16,060 bases of DNA from an uncultured Prevotella sp. (GCA_900543155.1 UQQN01000054.1:1-16060), one strand, 5' to 3'; counted from the stretch's first letter, positions 5,686-14,287 are shown. The notes: generated from the sequence alone by a model not told the origin. Translations and numbers: made by a program.

Positions 5686-7191
5686 ATGACTACTTTACTC
5701 ACTGCACTTGATGCTTGCACCATTGATTGGTCGCGAACACAGTTTGCACTCACAGCATGCTACCATTGGCTGTTTGTGCCGCTCACATTGGGCTTAGCGC
5801 TTGTTGTGGGCATTATGGAAACATTGTATTACGTAAAAAAAGACGAGTGGTGGAAACAAGCCACACAGTTTTGGATGAAGCTCTTTGGCATTAACTTTGC
5901 CATTGGTGTAGCCACAGGCTTGATTCTTGAGTTTGAGTTTGGCACCAACTGGAGCAACTACTCATGGTTTGTGGGCGATATTTTTGGTGCACCACTTGCC
6001 ATCGAGGGCATTGTGGCTTTCTTTATGGAGGCTACGTTTATTGCCGTGATGTTCTTTGGTTGGAACAAAGTGAGCCGTGGTTTCCATTTGGCTTCTACTT
6101 GGCTCACCGGATTGGGGGCTACCATCTCGGCTTGGTGGATTTTAGTGGCTAACGCATGGATGCAACACCCCGTGGGCATGACTTTTAACCCCGACACCGT
6201 ACGCAACGAAATGACCGACTTTATGGCGGTAGCTTTTTCGCCTTCAGCAGTTGTTAAGTTTTTCCACACCGTGTCGAGCGGCTGGATGACAGGAGCTGTT
6301 TTTGTATTAGGTGTGAGCTGTTGGTTCTTGCTCAAAAAGCGTAACACCGAATTGGCTTTACGCTCTATTAAGGTGGCAAGCATCACAGGCATTATAGCCA
6401 CATTGGTAGTGATGGGCACTGGCGACCAAAGTGGCATCACTATGGCACGTGAACAACCCATGAAGTTGGCTGCTGCCGAGGGATTAGAACAAGGGGGCAC
6501 AGGGGCACCATTTAGCATTGTGCCCGGCATTGAAGTGCCTAAAGCCCTTTCGCTTCTTGCCACACACCACACCGAGGGCTATGTGCCAGGCATTCAAGAT
6601 CTGCTGAATGGATACACCCTACCCGATGGCACACAAATGCCTTCGGCTGACGAGAAAATTAACCGTGGCAAAAAAGCGATTCAAGCCTTTGCGCAATACC
6701 GACAACTGCGCACCACACAGCCACAAATGGCTCAAGCAGCACTCGACACGCTCAACCAACACCAAGCCTACATGGGCTATGGATATTTGCAGCATAAAGC
6801 GCAATTGGTGCCACCCGTGGGATTAGTTTACTGGTCGTTCCGCCTTATGGTGGGATTTGGTTCTTTCCTCTTTGTTTTACTCATTGTGTTAGGTTGGATG
6901 TCGCATAAACAAAAGCTGCATAACCAGCGTGTACTCTTATGGCTCGGCGTAGCAGCCATCCCCATGGTATATGTGGCAGGACAGGCAGGTTGGATTGTGG
7001 CAGAGGTTGGACGTCAGCCTTGGGCCATACAGGACTTACTGCCCGTGGGAGTTGCCGTTTCGCAACTCTCAGCAACCAATGTAATGGTCACCTTCTTCCT
7101 CTTCCTCACATTGTTCACCTTGCTGCTCATTGCCGAGGTGCGCATTATGTGTAAAGCTATTTCTAATTACAATCAGAATGAAGTTTCTTAG
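5686..7191 (+). CDS. cydA: Cytochrome bd ubiquinol/menaquinol oxidase subunit I
   Basis: CydA carries the haems b558, b595 and d of the cytochrome bd oxidase, which passes electrons from quinol to oxygen with high affinity at the inner membrane. The protein has 501 residues and nine or so membrane helices. Haem ligands and proton-channel residues can be placed by similarity to E. coli CydA: His27 (in CYHWLFVPLTLG), His194 (FFHTVSSG), Met388 (YWSFRLMVG), Glu107 and Glu115 (IEGIVAFFMEATF). The quinol-loop motif QPMKLAAAEG and the GRQPW motif are present. In this lineage it lets an anaerobe scavenge traces of oxygen. It is followed by cydB after only 2 nt, so translation is likely coupled. Confidence 0.98.
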   Translation: MTTLLTALDACTIDWSRTQFALTACYHWLFVPLTLGLALVVGIMETLYYVKKDEWWKQATQFWMKLFGINFAIGVATGLILEFEFGTNWSNYSWFVGDIFGAPLAIEGIVAFFMEATFIAVMFFGWNKVSRGFHLASTWLTGLGATISAWWILVANAWMQHPVGMTFNPDTVRNEMTDFMAVAFSPSAVVKFFHTVSSGWMTGAVFVLGVSCWFLLKKRNTELALRSIKVASITGIIATLVVMGTGDQSGITMAREQPMKLAAAEGLEQGGTGAPFSIVPGIEVPKALSLLATHHTEGYVPGIQDLLNGYTLPDGTQMPSADEKINRGKKAIQAFAQYRQLRTTQPQMAQAALDTLNQHQAYMGYGYLQHKAQLVPPVGLVYWSFRLMVGFGSFLFVLLIVLGWMSHKQKLHNQRVLLWLGVAAIPMVYVAGQAGWIVAEVGRQPWAIQDLLPVGVAVSQLSATNVMVTFFLFLTLFTLLLIAEVRIMCKAISNYNQNEVS

Positions 7192-7193
7192 CC

Positions 7194-8312
7194 ATGATTA
7201 CATACACTTTTCTTCAACAATATTGGTGGCTACTCGTCACGCTTTTAGGTGCACTGCTTGTGTTCCTTATGTTTGTGCAAGGCGCTAATTCGCTTATCTT
7301 CAGTTTGGGTAAAGATGCAAACGAGCGTCAACTCATTGTACGCACCACAGGGCGCAAGTGGGAACTTACGTTTACTACATTGGTTACATTTGGTGGAGCC
7401 TTTTTTGCTTCCTTCCCTCTGTTTTATAGTACCAGTTTTGGCGGTGCCTATTGGGTGTGGATGCTTATTTTGGTAAGCTTTGTATTGCAAGCCGTAGCAT
7501 ACGAATATCAAGACCAACCCAATAATTTGTTTGGCACAAAGGTATACCAAGCTTTTTTGGTGTTCAATGGTTTTGTAGGTCCATTTGTGTTGGGTGCAGC
7601 CGTAGCCACTTTCTTTACGGGATCTGCCTTTAGCATCAGTCACAATGCTTTGGCTGGGACTGACGCAGCCTTAACCTCACCTATCATTAGCCAATGGGAC
7701 AGTGCATGGCATGGTCTTGAAGCCTTGGCACAACCATGGAACTGGGTATTGGGTTTAGCCGTTTTCTTTTTGGCTCGCATATTGGGTACGCTCTATTTGC
7801 TTTGCCGTTTACACAACGAGGCGTTAGTTCCACGCTTACGTCGACAAGTGCTGCGCGATACGGTTCCTTTTCTCTTATTCTTTGTGGCATTCACCCTATA
7901 TTTACTTACGCTAAAAGGACTTACCTATCAAGTCGACAAACAAGTATTTGTGGTTGAGAGCTACAAATATCTGCACAATTTCCTTGCATTGCCCCTTGTC
8001 ACTGCCTTATTTCTTTTAGGCGTTGTGGGTGTTCTTTATGGCATAGGTCGCACCTTGCTAAAACCCACCTACACCCAAGGCATTTGGTTCGTAGCCATTG
8101 GCACAGTGTTCGCTGTTTGGGCTTTACTACTTATTGCGGGCCTCAACAACACGGCATTCTATCCCTCAATCACATCTCCCCAATCGTCGCTCTGCCTTGC
8201 CAACAGTTGTTCAAGCGAATTTACGTTACGCACCATGGCCATTGTGAGTCTGCTCATACCCTTCGTTTTGGCATATATCGCATACGTGTGGCGTGCCATT
8301 GAACGTGATTAA
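7194..8312 (+). CDS. cydB: Cytochrome bd oxidase subunit II
   Basis: CydB is the second core subunit of cytochrome bd, a mostly helical membrane protein that packs against CydA and binds no haem of its own in many versions. The 372-residue protein shows GANSLIF near residue 30, GRKWELTFTTLVTFGGAFFASFPLFYST (residues about 53-80, typical of the family), FVGPFVLGAA, and repeated hydrophobic helices up to the C-terminus. It starts 2 nt after the cydA stop codon and ends just before the terminator at 8319-8365, so DUF4492-cydA-cydB form a closed three-gene unit. No cydC, cydD or cydX follows. Confidence 0.97.
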   Translation: MITYTFLQQYWWLLVTLLGALLVFLMFVQGANSLIFSLGKDANERQLIVRTTGRKWELTFTTLVTFGGAFFASFPLFYSTSFGGAYWVWMLILVSFVLQAVAYEYQDQPNNLFGTKVYQAFLVFNGFVGPFVLGAAVATFFTGSAFSISHNALAGTDAALTSPIISQWDSAWHGLEALAQPWNWVLGLAVFFLARILGTLYLLCRLHNEALVPRLRRQVLRDTVPFLLFFVAFTLYLLTLKGLTYQVDKQVFVVESYKYLHNFLALPLVTALFLLGVVGVLYGIGRTLLKPTYTQGIWFVAIGTVFAVWALLLIAGLNNTAFYPSITSPQSSLCLANSCSSEFTLRTMAIVSLLIPFVLAYIAYVWRAIERD

Positions 8313-8318
8313 GCCTCT

Positions 8319-8365
8319 AAAAAAACAGACAATGATTCAACTTGAAAATCATTGTCTGTTTTTTT
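8319..8365. terminator. Bidirectional intrinsic terminator
   Basis: Arms 8319-8337 and 8347-8365 are perfectly complementary over 19 bp around a 9-nt loop, with seven A at the left end and seven T at the right end. It therefore works for cydB from the left and for the transporter gene (ends at 8382) from the right. Confidence 0.9.
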
Positions 8366-8381
8366 CATGAAAAAATGCTTG

Positions 8382-9326
8382 CTATTTCTCAGCATGTTCT
8401 GCCTCATAATGCGCCACCTCTTGGCGCGATTTACTTGCCGTAACAAGATATACGCCACCAAAGATAAGCACTACTGCTACTGCTTTTATCCAATTAAAAG
8501 AGTCTAAACCCCATATCACTGCCACAATGCAAGCTACCAAGGGTTGCACATAGTTATACATGCCAGCAACCGTAGGACGCAGATTCTTTTGTCCCACCAC
8601 AATGAGCATATAACTCAAGAAAGTGGCACACACCACAATAAACAACAAACCTGCTATTTCGCTCCCATGCAACTCACCCCATGCAGTTTGCATCAAGTCG
8701 CCTGCCGAAAAGGGGATTACGCAAATAAAGGCATAAGTAAACATCCACTTCATAATAGTGACGAGCGAATATTTGTTTACAAAATCCTTATACACCACAA
8801 TGTAAAGTGCATAACAAAACTGTGCCGTAAGCACCAATAAGTCGCCCCACACAGCATAGTCGCCACCCGTTGAGGCTACATTCTTTACGTGCGCCCCACT
8901 ACCCATTATCAGCATTAAAGCACCACTTGCACCTGCTGCTATGCCCAACACTTTTTTGCCCGTAATAGGCTCTTTTAGTATCACTGCTGCCAACAACATG
9001 GCCCACAAAGGCATACTAGTAGTTATAATTGAGGCATTGCCTGGCGAACTAAGACTCACGCCAAATATAAAACAACCCTGATTGAGCACAATGCCCAATA
9101 GTGCCGCACCAAATAAACGTGCCAAATCTTTGTGACCTACATGCTCAGGCTTTTGAAAAAACGAAGCTATCCAAAACAATATCATAGCTCCTGCTATACG
9201 CAAGTCGGTCACCACCAAAGGCGACACAACGCCTGCCATCATCACAATTTTTGAGATGGGCGACATTAACCCCCACATACAGTTTGCACCCAACATAGAT
9301 AAGTGCCCTTTCAACGATGTTTGCAT
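8382..9326 (-). CDS. EamA (DMT superfamily) transporter
   Basis: A 314-residue inner-membrane protein with about ten hydrophobic helices arranged as two EamA repeats. The first repeat begins with LGANCMWGLMSPISK and includes NQGCFIFGVSLSSPGNASII and PLWAMLLAAVILKEPI (about residues 82-122). The second includes SYMLIVVGQKNLRPTVAGMYNYVQPLVA and ends with GGVYLVTAS. Such proteins export or import metabolites such as amino acids or nucleotide sugars; the substrate cannot be told from sequence. The gene stands alone: it is divergent from hrpB and ends against the terminator shared with cydB. A short charged tail (HYEAEHAEK) follows the last helix. Confidence 0.93.
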   Translation of the reverse strand: MQTSLKGHLSMLGANCMWGLMSPISKIVMMAGVVSPLVVTDLRIAGAMILFWIASFFQKPEHVGHKDLARLFGAALLGIVLNQGCFIFGVSLSSPGNASIITTSMPLWAMLLAAVILKEPITGKKVLGIAAGASGALMLIMGSGAHVKNVASTGGDYAVWGDLLVLTAQFCYALYIVVYKDFVNKYSLVTIMKWMFTYAFICVIPFSAGDLMQTAWGELHGSEIAGLLFIVVCATFLSYMLIVVGQKNLRPTVAGMYNYVQPLVACIVAVIWGLDSFNWIKAVAVVLIFGGVYLVTASKSRQEVAHYEAEHAEK

Positions 9327-9359
9327 AATAGTTTAGTTTTATGTCTGTCTAACAACATG

Positions 9360-9367
9360 CAAAGTTA
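9360..9367 (-). promoter_or_regulatory. -7 box for the EamA transporter gene
   Basis: TAACTTTG read on the minus strand (9367-9360) matches TAnnTTTG and lies 34 nt before the ATG. I do not see a clear -33 TTTG. Confidence 0.5.
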
Positions 9368-9482
9368 GCACTTTATTGTAAAGGGTGCATCTTATTTTTC
9401 AAATCTAAATAAGGAATTACCCTGTTAAAGGTGAGATAAGCATACCGAAGGTTTGCGCAAAGCATAAAATACAGTCTCCTTA

Positions 9483-9513
9483 TTGCCTAAACGTGCTTTT
9501 CTCTGTATTTTTG
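9483..9513 (+). promoter_or_regulatory. Promoter of hrpB, which decides its start codon
   Basis: TTG (9483-9485), 20 nt, then TATTTTTG (9506-9513). Transcription would begin near 9516-9521. This lies inside the longest open frame (ATG at 9493), so that ATG is not on the mRNA and the ATG at 9535 is the likely start. Confidence 0.6.
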
Positions 9514-9534
9514 CACAAAATATTCAGCGCATTT

Positions 9535-12066
9535 ATGACTATCGACACGATAAATCAACATATCCACACATACGCCCAAAAATTGCCTGCAGCACAAATT
9601 GCCACGCAACTGAATGAGGCTGTAAAAAAACACGATGCAGTGGTTGTAACGGCTCCTCCTGGTGCTGGTAAGTCTACGTTACTACCTCTCACACTGCTGC
9701 AAGCCTTGCCCCCCGAGGGAGGAAAAATCTTAATGCTCGAACCTCGCCGACTTGCTGCCCGACAAATAGCCGAACGCATGGCACACATGATTGGCGAAAA
9801 GGTGGGACAAACCGTAGGTTACCGCGTACGATTTGAAACTTGCATCTCATCCCACACTCGCATCGAGGTGCTCACCGAGGGCATTCTTACACGTATGTTG
9901 GTAGACGATGCCACGCTCGAAGGAGTGAGCATTGTGGTGTTCGATGAATTTCATGAACGTAGCCTCAACACCGACCTTGCTTTGGCTTTGGCACGACAGT
10001 CGCAACAAATTATTCGTCCCGACCTACGCTTGGTGCTTATGTCTGCCACTATCGATGCTACCGAGATTTGCAAAAAACTCAACGCACCACTCATCGAGAG
10101 CAAAGGACGCATGTTTCCCGTAAAAGTAATACATGCCGACGAGGACTGTGCCGTGCAAGACTGTGCACAAGCTGTGGCACGCACCATTCGTTTGGCTGTG
10201 CATAATAACCAAGGCGATGTTTTAGCCTTTCTGCCCGGACAAGCCGACATTGTGCGTTGTGCCGAACTGCTTGCCAATTTGCCCGACGAAGGCATACAAG
10301 TTTTTCCGCTTTATGGAAATCTTTCGCCCGAACATCAACGTCAAGCCATTGCCCCTTCTGCTCCAGGACAGCGCAAAGTGGTATTGGCCACTCCCATTGC
10401 CGAAACCTCACTTACCATCGAGGGAGTAAGAATTGTGGTCGATGCTGGATTATGCCGAAAATTGGTATACGATCCACGCACCGAACTGAGTAGACTTGAA
10501 ACTGTGAGCATCAGCATGGACATGGCCACACAACGCACAGGACGCGCAGGACGTGTGACTGAGGGTGTTTGTTATCGACTGTGGACACGCAATGCCGAAC
10601 ATCGCATGCCCCTTTTGCGCAAACCCGAAATTGTGGAAGCTGACTTATCGCAAATGGTTCTCAACATTGCAGCGTTTGGCGAGAGCAACCTTATGCAACT
10701 GCCTTGGCTCACCCCTCCCCCCGTCGAGGCTGTGCGTTTGGCAACCTCTTTGCTCGAACAGTTGGGGGCTCTCCACACCAACCACACCATCACCCCTCTT
10801 GGCAATAAAATGGCTCAGTTGCCTTGCCACCCACGTGTGGCACGCATGCTATGGGGAAGTGCCAACCTCAACAATGCCCAACCCTTAGCATGCGACATTG
10901 CCGCATTGCTCGAAGAAAAAGACCCCTTGGCTGATACCGAAGCAGGAGCCGACCTTACCCTACGCATTGCCAAACTGCGCCAAGCACGTGCCAATAAGCA
11001 GTTGGGACGTTGGAACCGCATAGCACAAATAGCCCACGAATATTGTCGCATGATTCATACACACGAGGTAAACACCGATGTAGCTGCCGAATGTGTAGGG
11101 CAGTTAGTAGCATTGGCATACCCCGAACGCATCGGCATGGCGCTCAATGGTGTTGGACATTTCAGATTGGCAGACGGTACCAATGTGATGCTCAATCAAG
11201 CCGACTGGATTTCGGGCTGTAAATGGATTGCCGTTGCCTCACTCCATGCTGCCAAGGGGACTCATGGACGTGTGTTTTTAGCTGCCCCTGTGCTCCCATC
11301 CGACTTAGACAAGGAGGGCATTGTGACAACACGCAACAACCTTTCGTGGGACAATAAGCAAGGCTGCCTCATTGCCCAACGTGAACGTCGCATTGGGGTT
11401 TTGGTTGTCGATAGTCAACCTCTGCCCCAAGTAGAGCCCGAAGTGCTTACGGAGGTGATTTGTCAAGCTGTTTCAAAATATGGTCAAAGCATGCTGTCGT
11501 GGGACGATCATGTGCAAACTTTGCAAAGGCGCATTATGCAAGTAGCACAGTGGCATCCCGAGTTGCAAATAGCCAACGTGTCTACCGAACATTTGCTTCG
11601 CACTGCCACCGAATGGTTGCCCATGTATCTTAACCGAAACGGACGACCACTCACCACCACGACAGAGCTAAAACGCATCGACCTTGCTGAAGCTATTTGG
11701 AACTCCCTACCCTACGACCAACAGCAACTCATCGACCATCTTGCTCCCACCCACATCACAGTCCCCACGGGCAGTCGCATACGGGTTGACTACCGACAAG
11801 GCAGCGAAGCCCCCGTGCTGAGTGTGCGTTTGCAAGAGTGCTTCGGTTTAGAAGATACGCCTTGCGTTGACAACAACCAGTGCCCCGTACTCATGGAACT
11901 TCTCTCGCCAGGCTTCAAACCCGTGCAGCTCACGCAAGACTTGCGCAGCTTTTGGCAAGGCACATATTTTGAGGTACGCAAAGAACTGCGCCGACGCTAC
12001 CCCAAACACTATTGGCCCGAAAATCCCCTTGAAGCAGAAGCTGTGCGTGGTGTGAAAAGGAAATAG
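9535..12066 (+). CDS. hrpB: ATP-dependent helicase HrpB
   Basis: A DEAH/RHA-family superfamily 2 helicase of 843 residues. In order: Walker A TAPPGAGKST (residues 39-48), motif Ia EPRRLAARQ, motif II DEFH (137-140, the normal HrpB variant of DEAH), motif III SAT (170-172), motif V TPIAETSLTIEGVRIVVDAG, and motif VI QRTGRAGR (333-340). Then come the helicase-associated domain and the HrpB-specific C-terminal region ending in RRRYPKHYWPENPLEAEA. HrpB is an RNA helicase of the DEAH-box type whose physiological role in most bacteria is poorly known. The frame is open back to an ATG at 9493, but the promoter lies across that point, and residues after 9535 (MTIDTINQHIHTYAQKLP) look like the family N-terminus. 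It is monocistronic; no U-run terminator follows the stop codon. Confidence 0.95.
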   Translation: MTIDTINQHIHTYAQKLPAAQIATQLNEAVKKHDAVVVTAPPGAGKSTLLPLTLLQALPPEGGKILMLEPRRLAARQIAERMAHMIGEKVGQTVGYRVRFETCISSHTRIEVLTEGILTRMLVDDATLEGVSIVVFDEFHERSLNTDLALALARQSQQIIRPDLRLVLMSATIDATEICKKLNAPLIESKGRMFPVKVIHADEDCAVQDCAQAVARTIRLAVHNNQGDVLAFLPGQADIVRCAELLANLPDEGIQVFPLYGNLSPEHQRQAIAPSAPGQRKVVLATPIAETSLTIEGVRIVVDAGLCRKLVYDPRTELSRLETVSISMDMATQRTGRAGRVTEGVCYRLWTRNAEHRMPLLRKPEIVEADLSQMVLNIAAFGESNLMQLPWLTPPPVEAVRLATSLLEQLGALHTNHTITPLGNKMAQLPCHPRVARMLWGSANLNNAQPLACDIAALLEEKDPLADTEAGADLTLRIAKLRQARANKQLGRWNRIAQIAHEYCRMIHTHEVNTDVAAECVGQLVALAYPERIGMALNGVGHFRLADGTNVMLNQADWISGCKWIAVASLHAAKGTHGRVFLAAPVLPSDLDKEGIVTTRNNLSWDNKQGCLIAQRERRIGVLVVDSQPLPQVEPEVLTEVICQAVSKYGQSMLSWDDHVQTLQRRIMQVAQWHPELQIANVSTEHLLRTATEWLPMYLNRNGRPLTTTTELKRIDLAEAIWNSLPYDQQQLIDHLAPTHITVPTGSRIRVDYRQGSEAPVLSVRLQECFGLEDTPCVDNNQCPVLMELLSPGFKPVQLTQDLRSFWQGTYFEVRKELRRRYPKHYWPENPLEAEAVRGVKRK

Positions 12067-12179
12067 ATTTAGATTTCCGTATCGTTGGTTTCCAGTTTGT
12101 GTTTCGCAGTCCCTTCGTTTCAGTACCGATGTGTAGTCGTTACATCTCCCTTTATTTTTCGTTCATCCTCCGTTCGTTC

Positions 12180-12302
12180 TTCGTTCGATTCCGTATTGTT
12201 TCCGTATTGTTTTCCGTTTCCCAATAGGAGAACGATAGGAGAATGATAGGAGAATGATAGGAGAACGATAGGAGAACGATACGGAAACGATACGGGATTG
12301 AT
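12180..12302 (+). repeat. 25-bp-core / 11-bp tandem repeat element, copy 1
   Basis: A core at 12180-12204 is followed by a CCCAAT spacer and then seven 11-bp units filling exactly 12226-12302. Five are AGGAGAACGAT or AGGAGAATGAT, followed by ACGGAAACGAT and ACGGGATTGAT. The core is 24/25 identical to the reverse complement of 14263-14287. As plus-strand RNA, 12184-12212 can pair with 12274-12302 over 28 of 29 positions (five of these G-U), making a long stem with four of the units in the loop. Confidence 0.8.
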
Positions 12303-12363
12303 ACAGAAATATATACCGTCGGGATTATCGTGCAAACCGAATGCACATACCTGACTACCTTTT

Positions 12364-12383
12364 CTCACCCCAAATGGGGTGAG
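12364..12383. repeat. Perfect 8-bp palindromic hairpin
   Basis: CTCACCCC (12364-12371), AAAT, GGGGTGAG (12376-12383). GC-rich with a tetraloop but no following T-run. It could terminate or stabilise the hrpB transcript, or form part of the next repeat. Confidence 0.55.
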
Positions 12384-12405
12384 GCTAGCGCGTGAAAATC
12401 TTGAT

Positions 12406-12455
12406 AAATCTATCAAAACCACGCAGAAATATTATAGATTTTGAAGACCCTACCC
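12406..12455. repeat. Covarying hairpin repeat, copy A
   Basis: Stem AAATCTAT (12406-12413) with ATAGATTT (12434-12441), perfect over 8 bp, around a 20-nt loop containing AAAACCACGCAGAAATAT, then a tail with CCTACCCC. The same layout recurs at 14412-14464 with a different but again complementary stem, and more loosely at 14503-14554. Not related to any element I can name. Confidence 0.6.
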
Positions 12456-12608
12456 CTTGGGGAAAAGTAGACTTGCGCCATAAACACATAAACTTGGGTT
12501 TTGCAAACATAAGTTGGCAATCAAATATCATAAATACAAAAGAATTCTCTTTTTTAATATTTCTGTCAATTTTTTCGCTAATAAAATAGCAAAAAGAAAT
12601 TTTTTTTG

Positions 12609-12616
12609 TATTTTTG
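12609..12616 (+). promoter_or_regulatory. -7 box for gdhA
   Basis: TATTTTTG (12609-12616), the same box as in front of hrpB. No clear -33 TTG is found. It predicts a leader of about 150 nt, which contains a small ACATG/CATGT hairpin (12676-12688 region) and a 13-codon open frame (12685-12726). Confidence 0.5.
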
Positions 12617-12773
12617 CGGGCGAATTTAAAAACAGAACGTCATTAAACGTTCGTTTTGCCTTTCAAAGCCAACTACATGTAACCATGTATTGTCTACAAC
12701 CAAGCGACATTAGCGCAAAGCATTAACCATGCCGCCTACAGGAAGCTAAAACCATAACGACATATACACAAAA

Positions 12774-14108
12774 ATGAACGCATTAGAAACAGTAGAACGC
12801 CTCAAGCAGCGTTTTCCCAACGAACCTGAATACATTCAGGCAGTGAGCCAAGTACTTGGAACAATTGAAGAAGAGTACAACCGTCATCCCGAATTTGAAC
12901 AAGCCAACCTCATTGAGCGCTTGTGCATCCCCGATCGCATCATCTCTTTCCGCGTAACATGGGTTGACGATAAAGGCAAGGTACAAACCAACATGGGTTA
13001 TCGCGTTCAACACAATAATGCCATTGGCCCCTACAAAGGTGGTATCCGTTTCCATGCAAGCGTAACTCCTTCTGTCTTGAAGTTCCTTGCTTTCGAACAA
13101 ACATTTAAAAATGCACTCACCACATTGCCTATGGGCGGTGCAAAGGGTGGTTCTGACTTCAACCCTCATGGCAAGAGCGATGGCGAAGTAATGCGTTTCT
13201 GCCAAGCTTTCATGATCGAGCTTTACCGTCACATTGGTCCCGATGAAGACGTTCCCGCAGGCGACATTGGTGTAGGCGGTCGCGAAGTGGGTTACCTCTT
13301 TGGTCAATACAAAAAACTCACACACCAGTTTGTAGGTGTACTCACAGGTAAGGGCTTGCAATTTGGCGGTTCGCTCATCCGCCCCGAAGCCACGGGTTAT
13401 GGCAACGTATATTTCCTTGAAAGCATGCTTGCCACACGTGGCATCGAACTCAAGGGCAAACGTGTATTGGTTAGCGGTTCGGGCAATGTAGCTCAATACA
13501 CCGTTGAAAAGTTGATTGAGTTGGGTGCTATTGCTGTTACCCTCTCCGACTCTGACGGTTATATCTACGACCCCGATGGCATTGATGCCGAGAAATTGGC
13601 ATTCGTTATGGAACTTAAAAACGAAAAGCGCGGACGTATCAAAGAATACGCCGAAAAATATGGCGTGAAGTATGTGCAAGGCGCACGTCCTTGGGGCGAA
13701 GTTGCCGACATTGCACTTCCCTCTGCCACACAAGACGAAATTGAGAAGGAAGATGCTAAGAAATTGGTTGCCAACGGTGTAATCGCCGTGAGCGAAGGTG
13801 CCAACATGCCCTCTACCCCCGAAGCCATCAAGATTTTCCAAGATGCTGGTTTGCTCTATGCTCCTGGCAAGGCTGCCAATGCTGGTGGCGTAGCTGTTTC
13901 GGGCTTAGAAATGAGCCAAAACTCTGAACGTCTTAGCTGGACACGCGAACAAGTTGACGAACGTCTTAAAATGATTATGAAAGACATTCACGAAAACTGC
14001 GTGAAGTATGGCACACAACCTGATGGTTACATCAACTACGTACGTGGTGCCAACGTGGCTGGTTTCCTCAAAGTGGCAAAAGCCATGATGGCGCAAGGCA
14101 TTGTATAA
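12774..14108 (+). CDS. gdhA: NADP-type glutamate dehydrogenase
   Basis: A 444-residue hexameric-type glutamate dehydrogenase that makes glutamate from 2-oxoglutarate and ammonia, a main route of ammonia assimilation in Bacteroidales. Substrate-binding and catalytic parts are GPYKGGIRFH, PMGGAKGGSDFNP with Lys124, and DVPAGDIGVGGREVG with Asp164, matching the catalytic Lys and Asp of the well-studied clostridial enzyme. The nucleotide-binding domain follows with VSGSGNVAQ (about residues 235-243). The length and N-terminal type fit the small NADP-linked class; cofactor preference is inferred from family, not shown. Codon use is strongly biased (CGT/CGC, AAC, TTC), as expected for a highly expressed gene. 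It has its own promoter region and terminator, so it is monocistronic. Confidence 0.96.
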   Translation: MNALETVERLKQRFPNEPEYIQAVSQVLGTIEEEYNRHPEFEQANLIERLCIPDRIISFRVTWVDDKGKVQTNMGYRVQHNNAIGPYKGGIRFHASVTPSVLKFLAFEQTFKNALTTLPMGGAKGGSDFNPHGKSDGEVMRFCQAFMIELYRHIGPDEDVPAGDIGVGGREVGYLFGQYKKLTHQFVGVLTGKGLQFGGSLIRPEATGYGNVYFLESMLATRGIELKGKRVLVSGSGNVAQYTVEKLIELGAIAVTLSDSDGYIYDPDGIDAEKLAFVMELKNEKRGRIKEYAEKYGVKYVQGARPWGEVADIALPSATQDEIEKEDAKKLVANGVIAVSEGANMPSTPEAIKIFQDAGLLYAPGKAANAGGVAVSGLEMSQNSERLSWTREQVDERLKMIMKDIHENCVKYGTQPDGYINYVRGANVAGFLKVAKAMMAQGIV

Positions 14109-14142
14109 TGGATCTCTTTTGATTTTTGACATAACTTTTGTT

Positions 14143-14180
14143 TGCACGCTACCCTACATTTAGGATAGCGTGCATTTTTT
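14143..14180 (+). terminator. Intrinsic terminator of gdhA
   Basis: TGCACGCTA (14143-14151) pairs with TAGCGTGCA (14166-14174) over 9 bp, with three more pairs (CCT/AGG) inside, and six T follow (14175-14180). It lies 34 nt after the gdhA stop codon. Confidence 0.88.
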
Positions 14181-14226
14181 GTCTTTGAATACCCCAAGTT
14201 GTATTTTTAGGGTGCAAGCCTAAGTT

Positions 14227-14287
14227 CTTCTATCCTACTTCTATCCGACTTCTATTGAGAAGCGGAAACGATACGGAATCGAACGAA
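14227..14287 (-). repeat. 25-bp-core / 11-bp tandem repeat element, copy 2
   Basis: Read on the minus strand: core 14287-14263, 24/25 identical to the core of copy 1, then CTTCTCAAT, then 11-bp units AGAAGTCGGAT and AGAAGTAGGAT and a partial third. The order core, CAAT, tandem units is the same as in copy 1, but the units themselves differ. It stands in opposite orientation to copy 1, so the two elements face each other across gdhA. Confidence 0.75.

Larger units (their letters stand above)
12067..12773. other. 707-nt non-coding region with three kinds of repeat
   Basis: Between hrpB and gdhA there is no convincing gene. Going right, it holds a partial TTTCCGTATCGTT piece (12074-12086), the 25-bp-core/11-bp-tandem repeat (12180-12302), a perfect palindromic hairpin (12364-12383), one copy of the covarying hairpin repeat (12406-12455), an AT-rich stretch, the gdhA -7 box (12609-12616), and a leader of about 150 nt. 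Confidence 0.6.

Noticed and set aside
5958..6572. Open frame of 204 codons on the minus strand opposite cydA
   Set aside because: Fully inside cydA, low-complexity composition, no family features or promoter.
12226..12302. 11-bp repeats considered as a CRISPR array
   Set aside because: The units are directly joined with no spacers and no cas genes nearby.
12392..12726. Two short plus-strand open frames (12392-12589 and 12514-12726) before gdhA
   Set aside because: They cross the hairpin repeat and the promoter, have AT-driven composition and no recognisable family.
12783..13841. Open frame of 352 codons on the minus strand opposite gdhA
   Set aside because: It is a mirror of the strong codon bias of gdhA, matches no family I know, and lies fully inside a certain gene.
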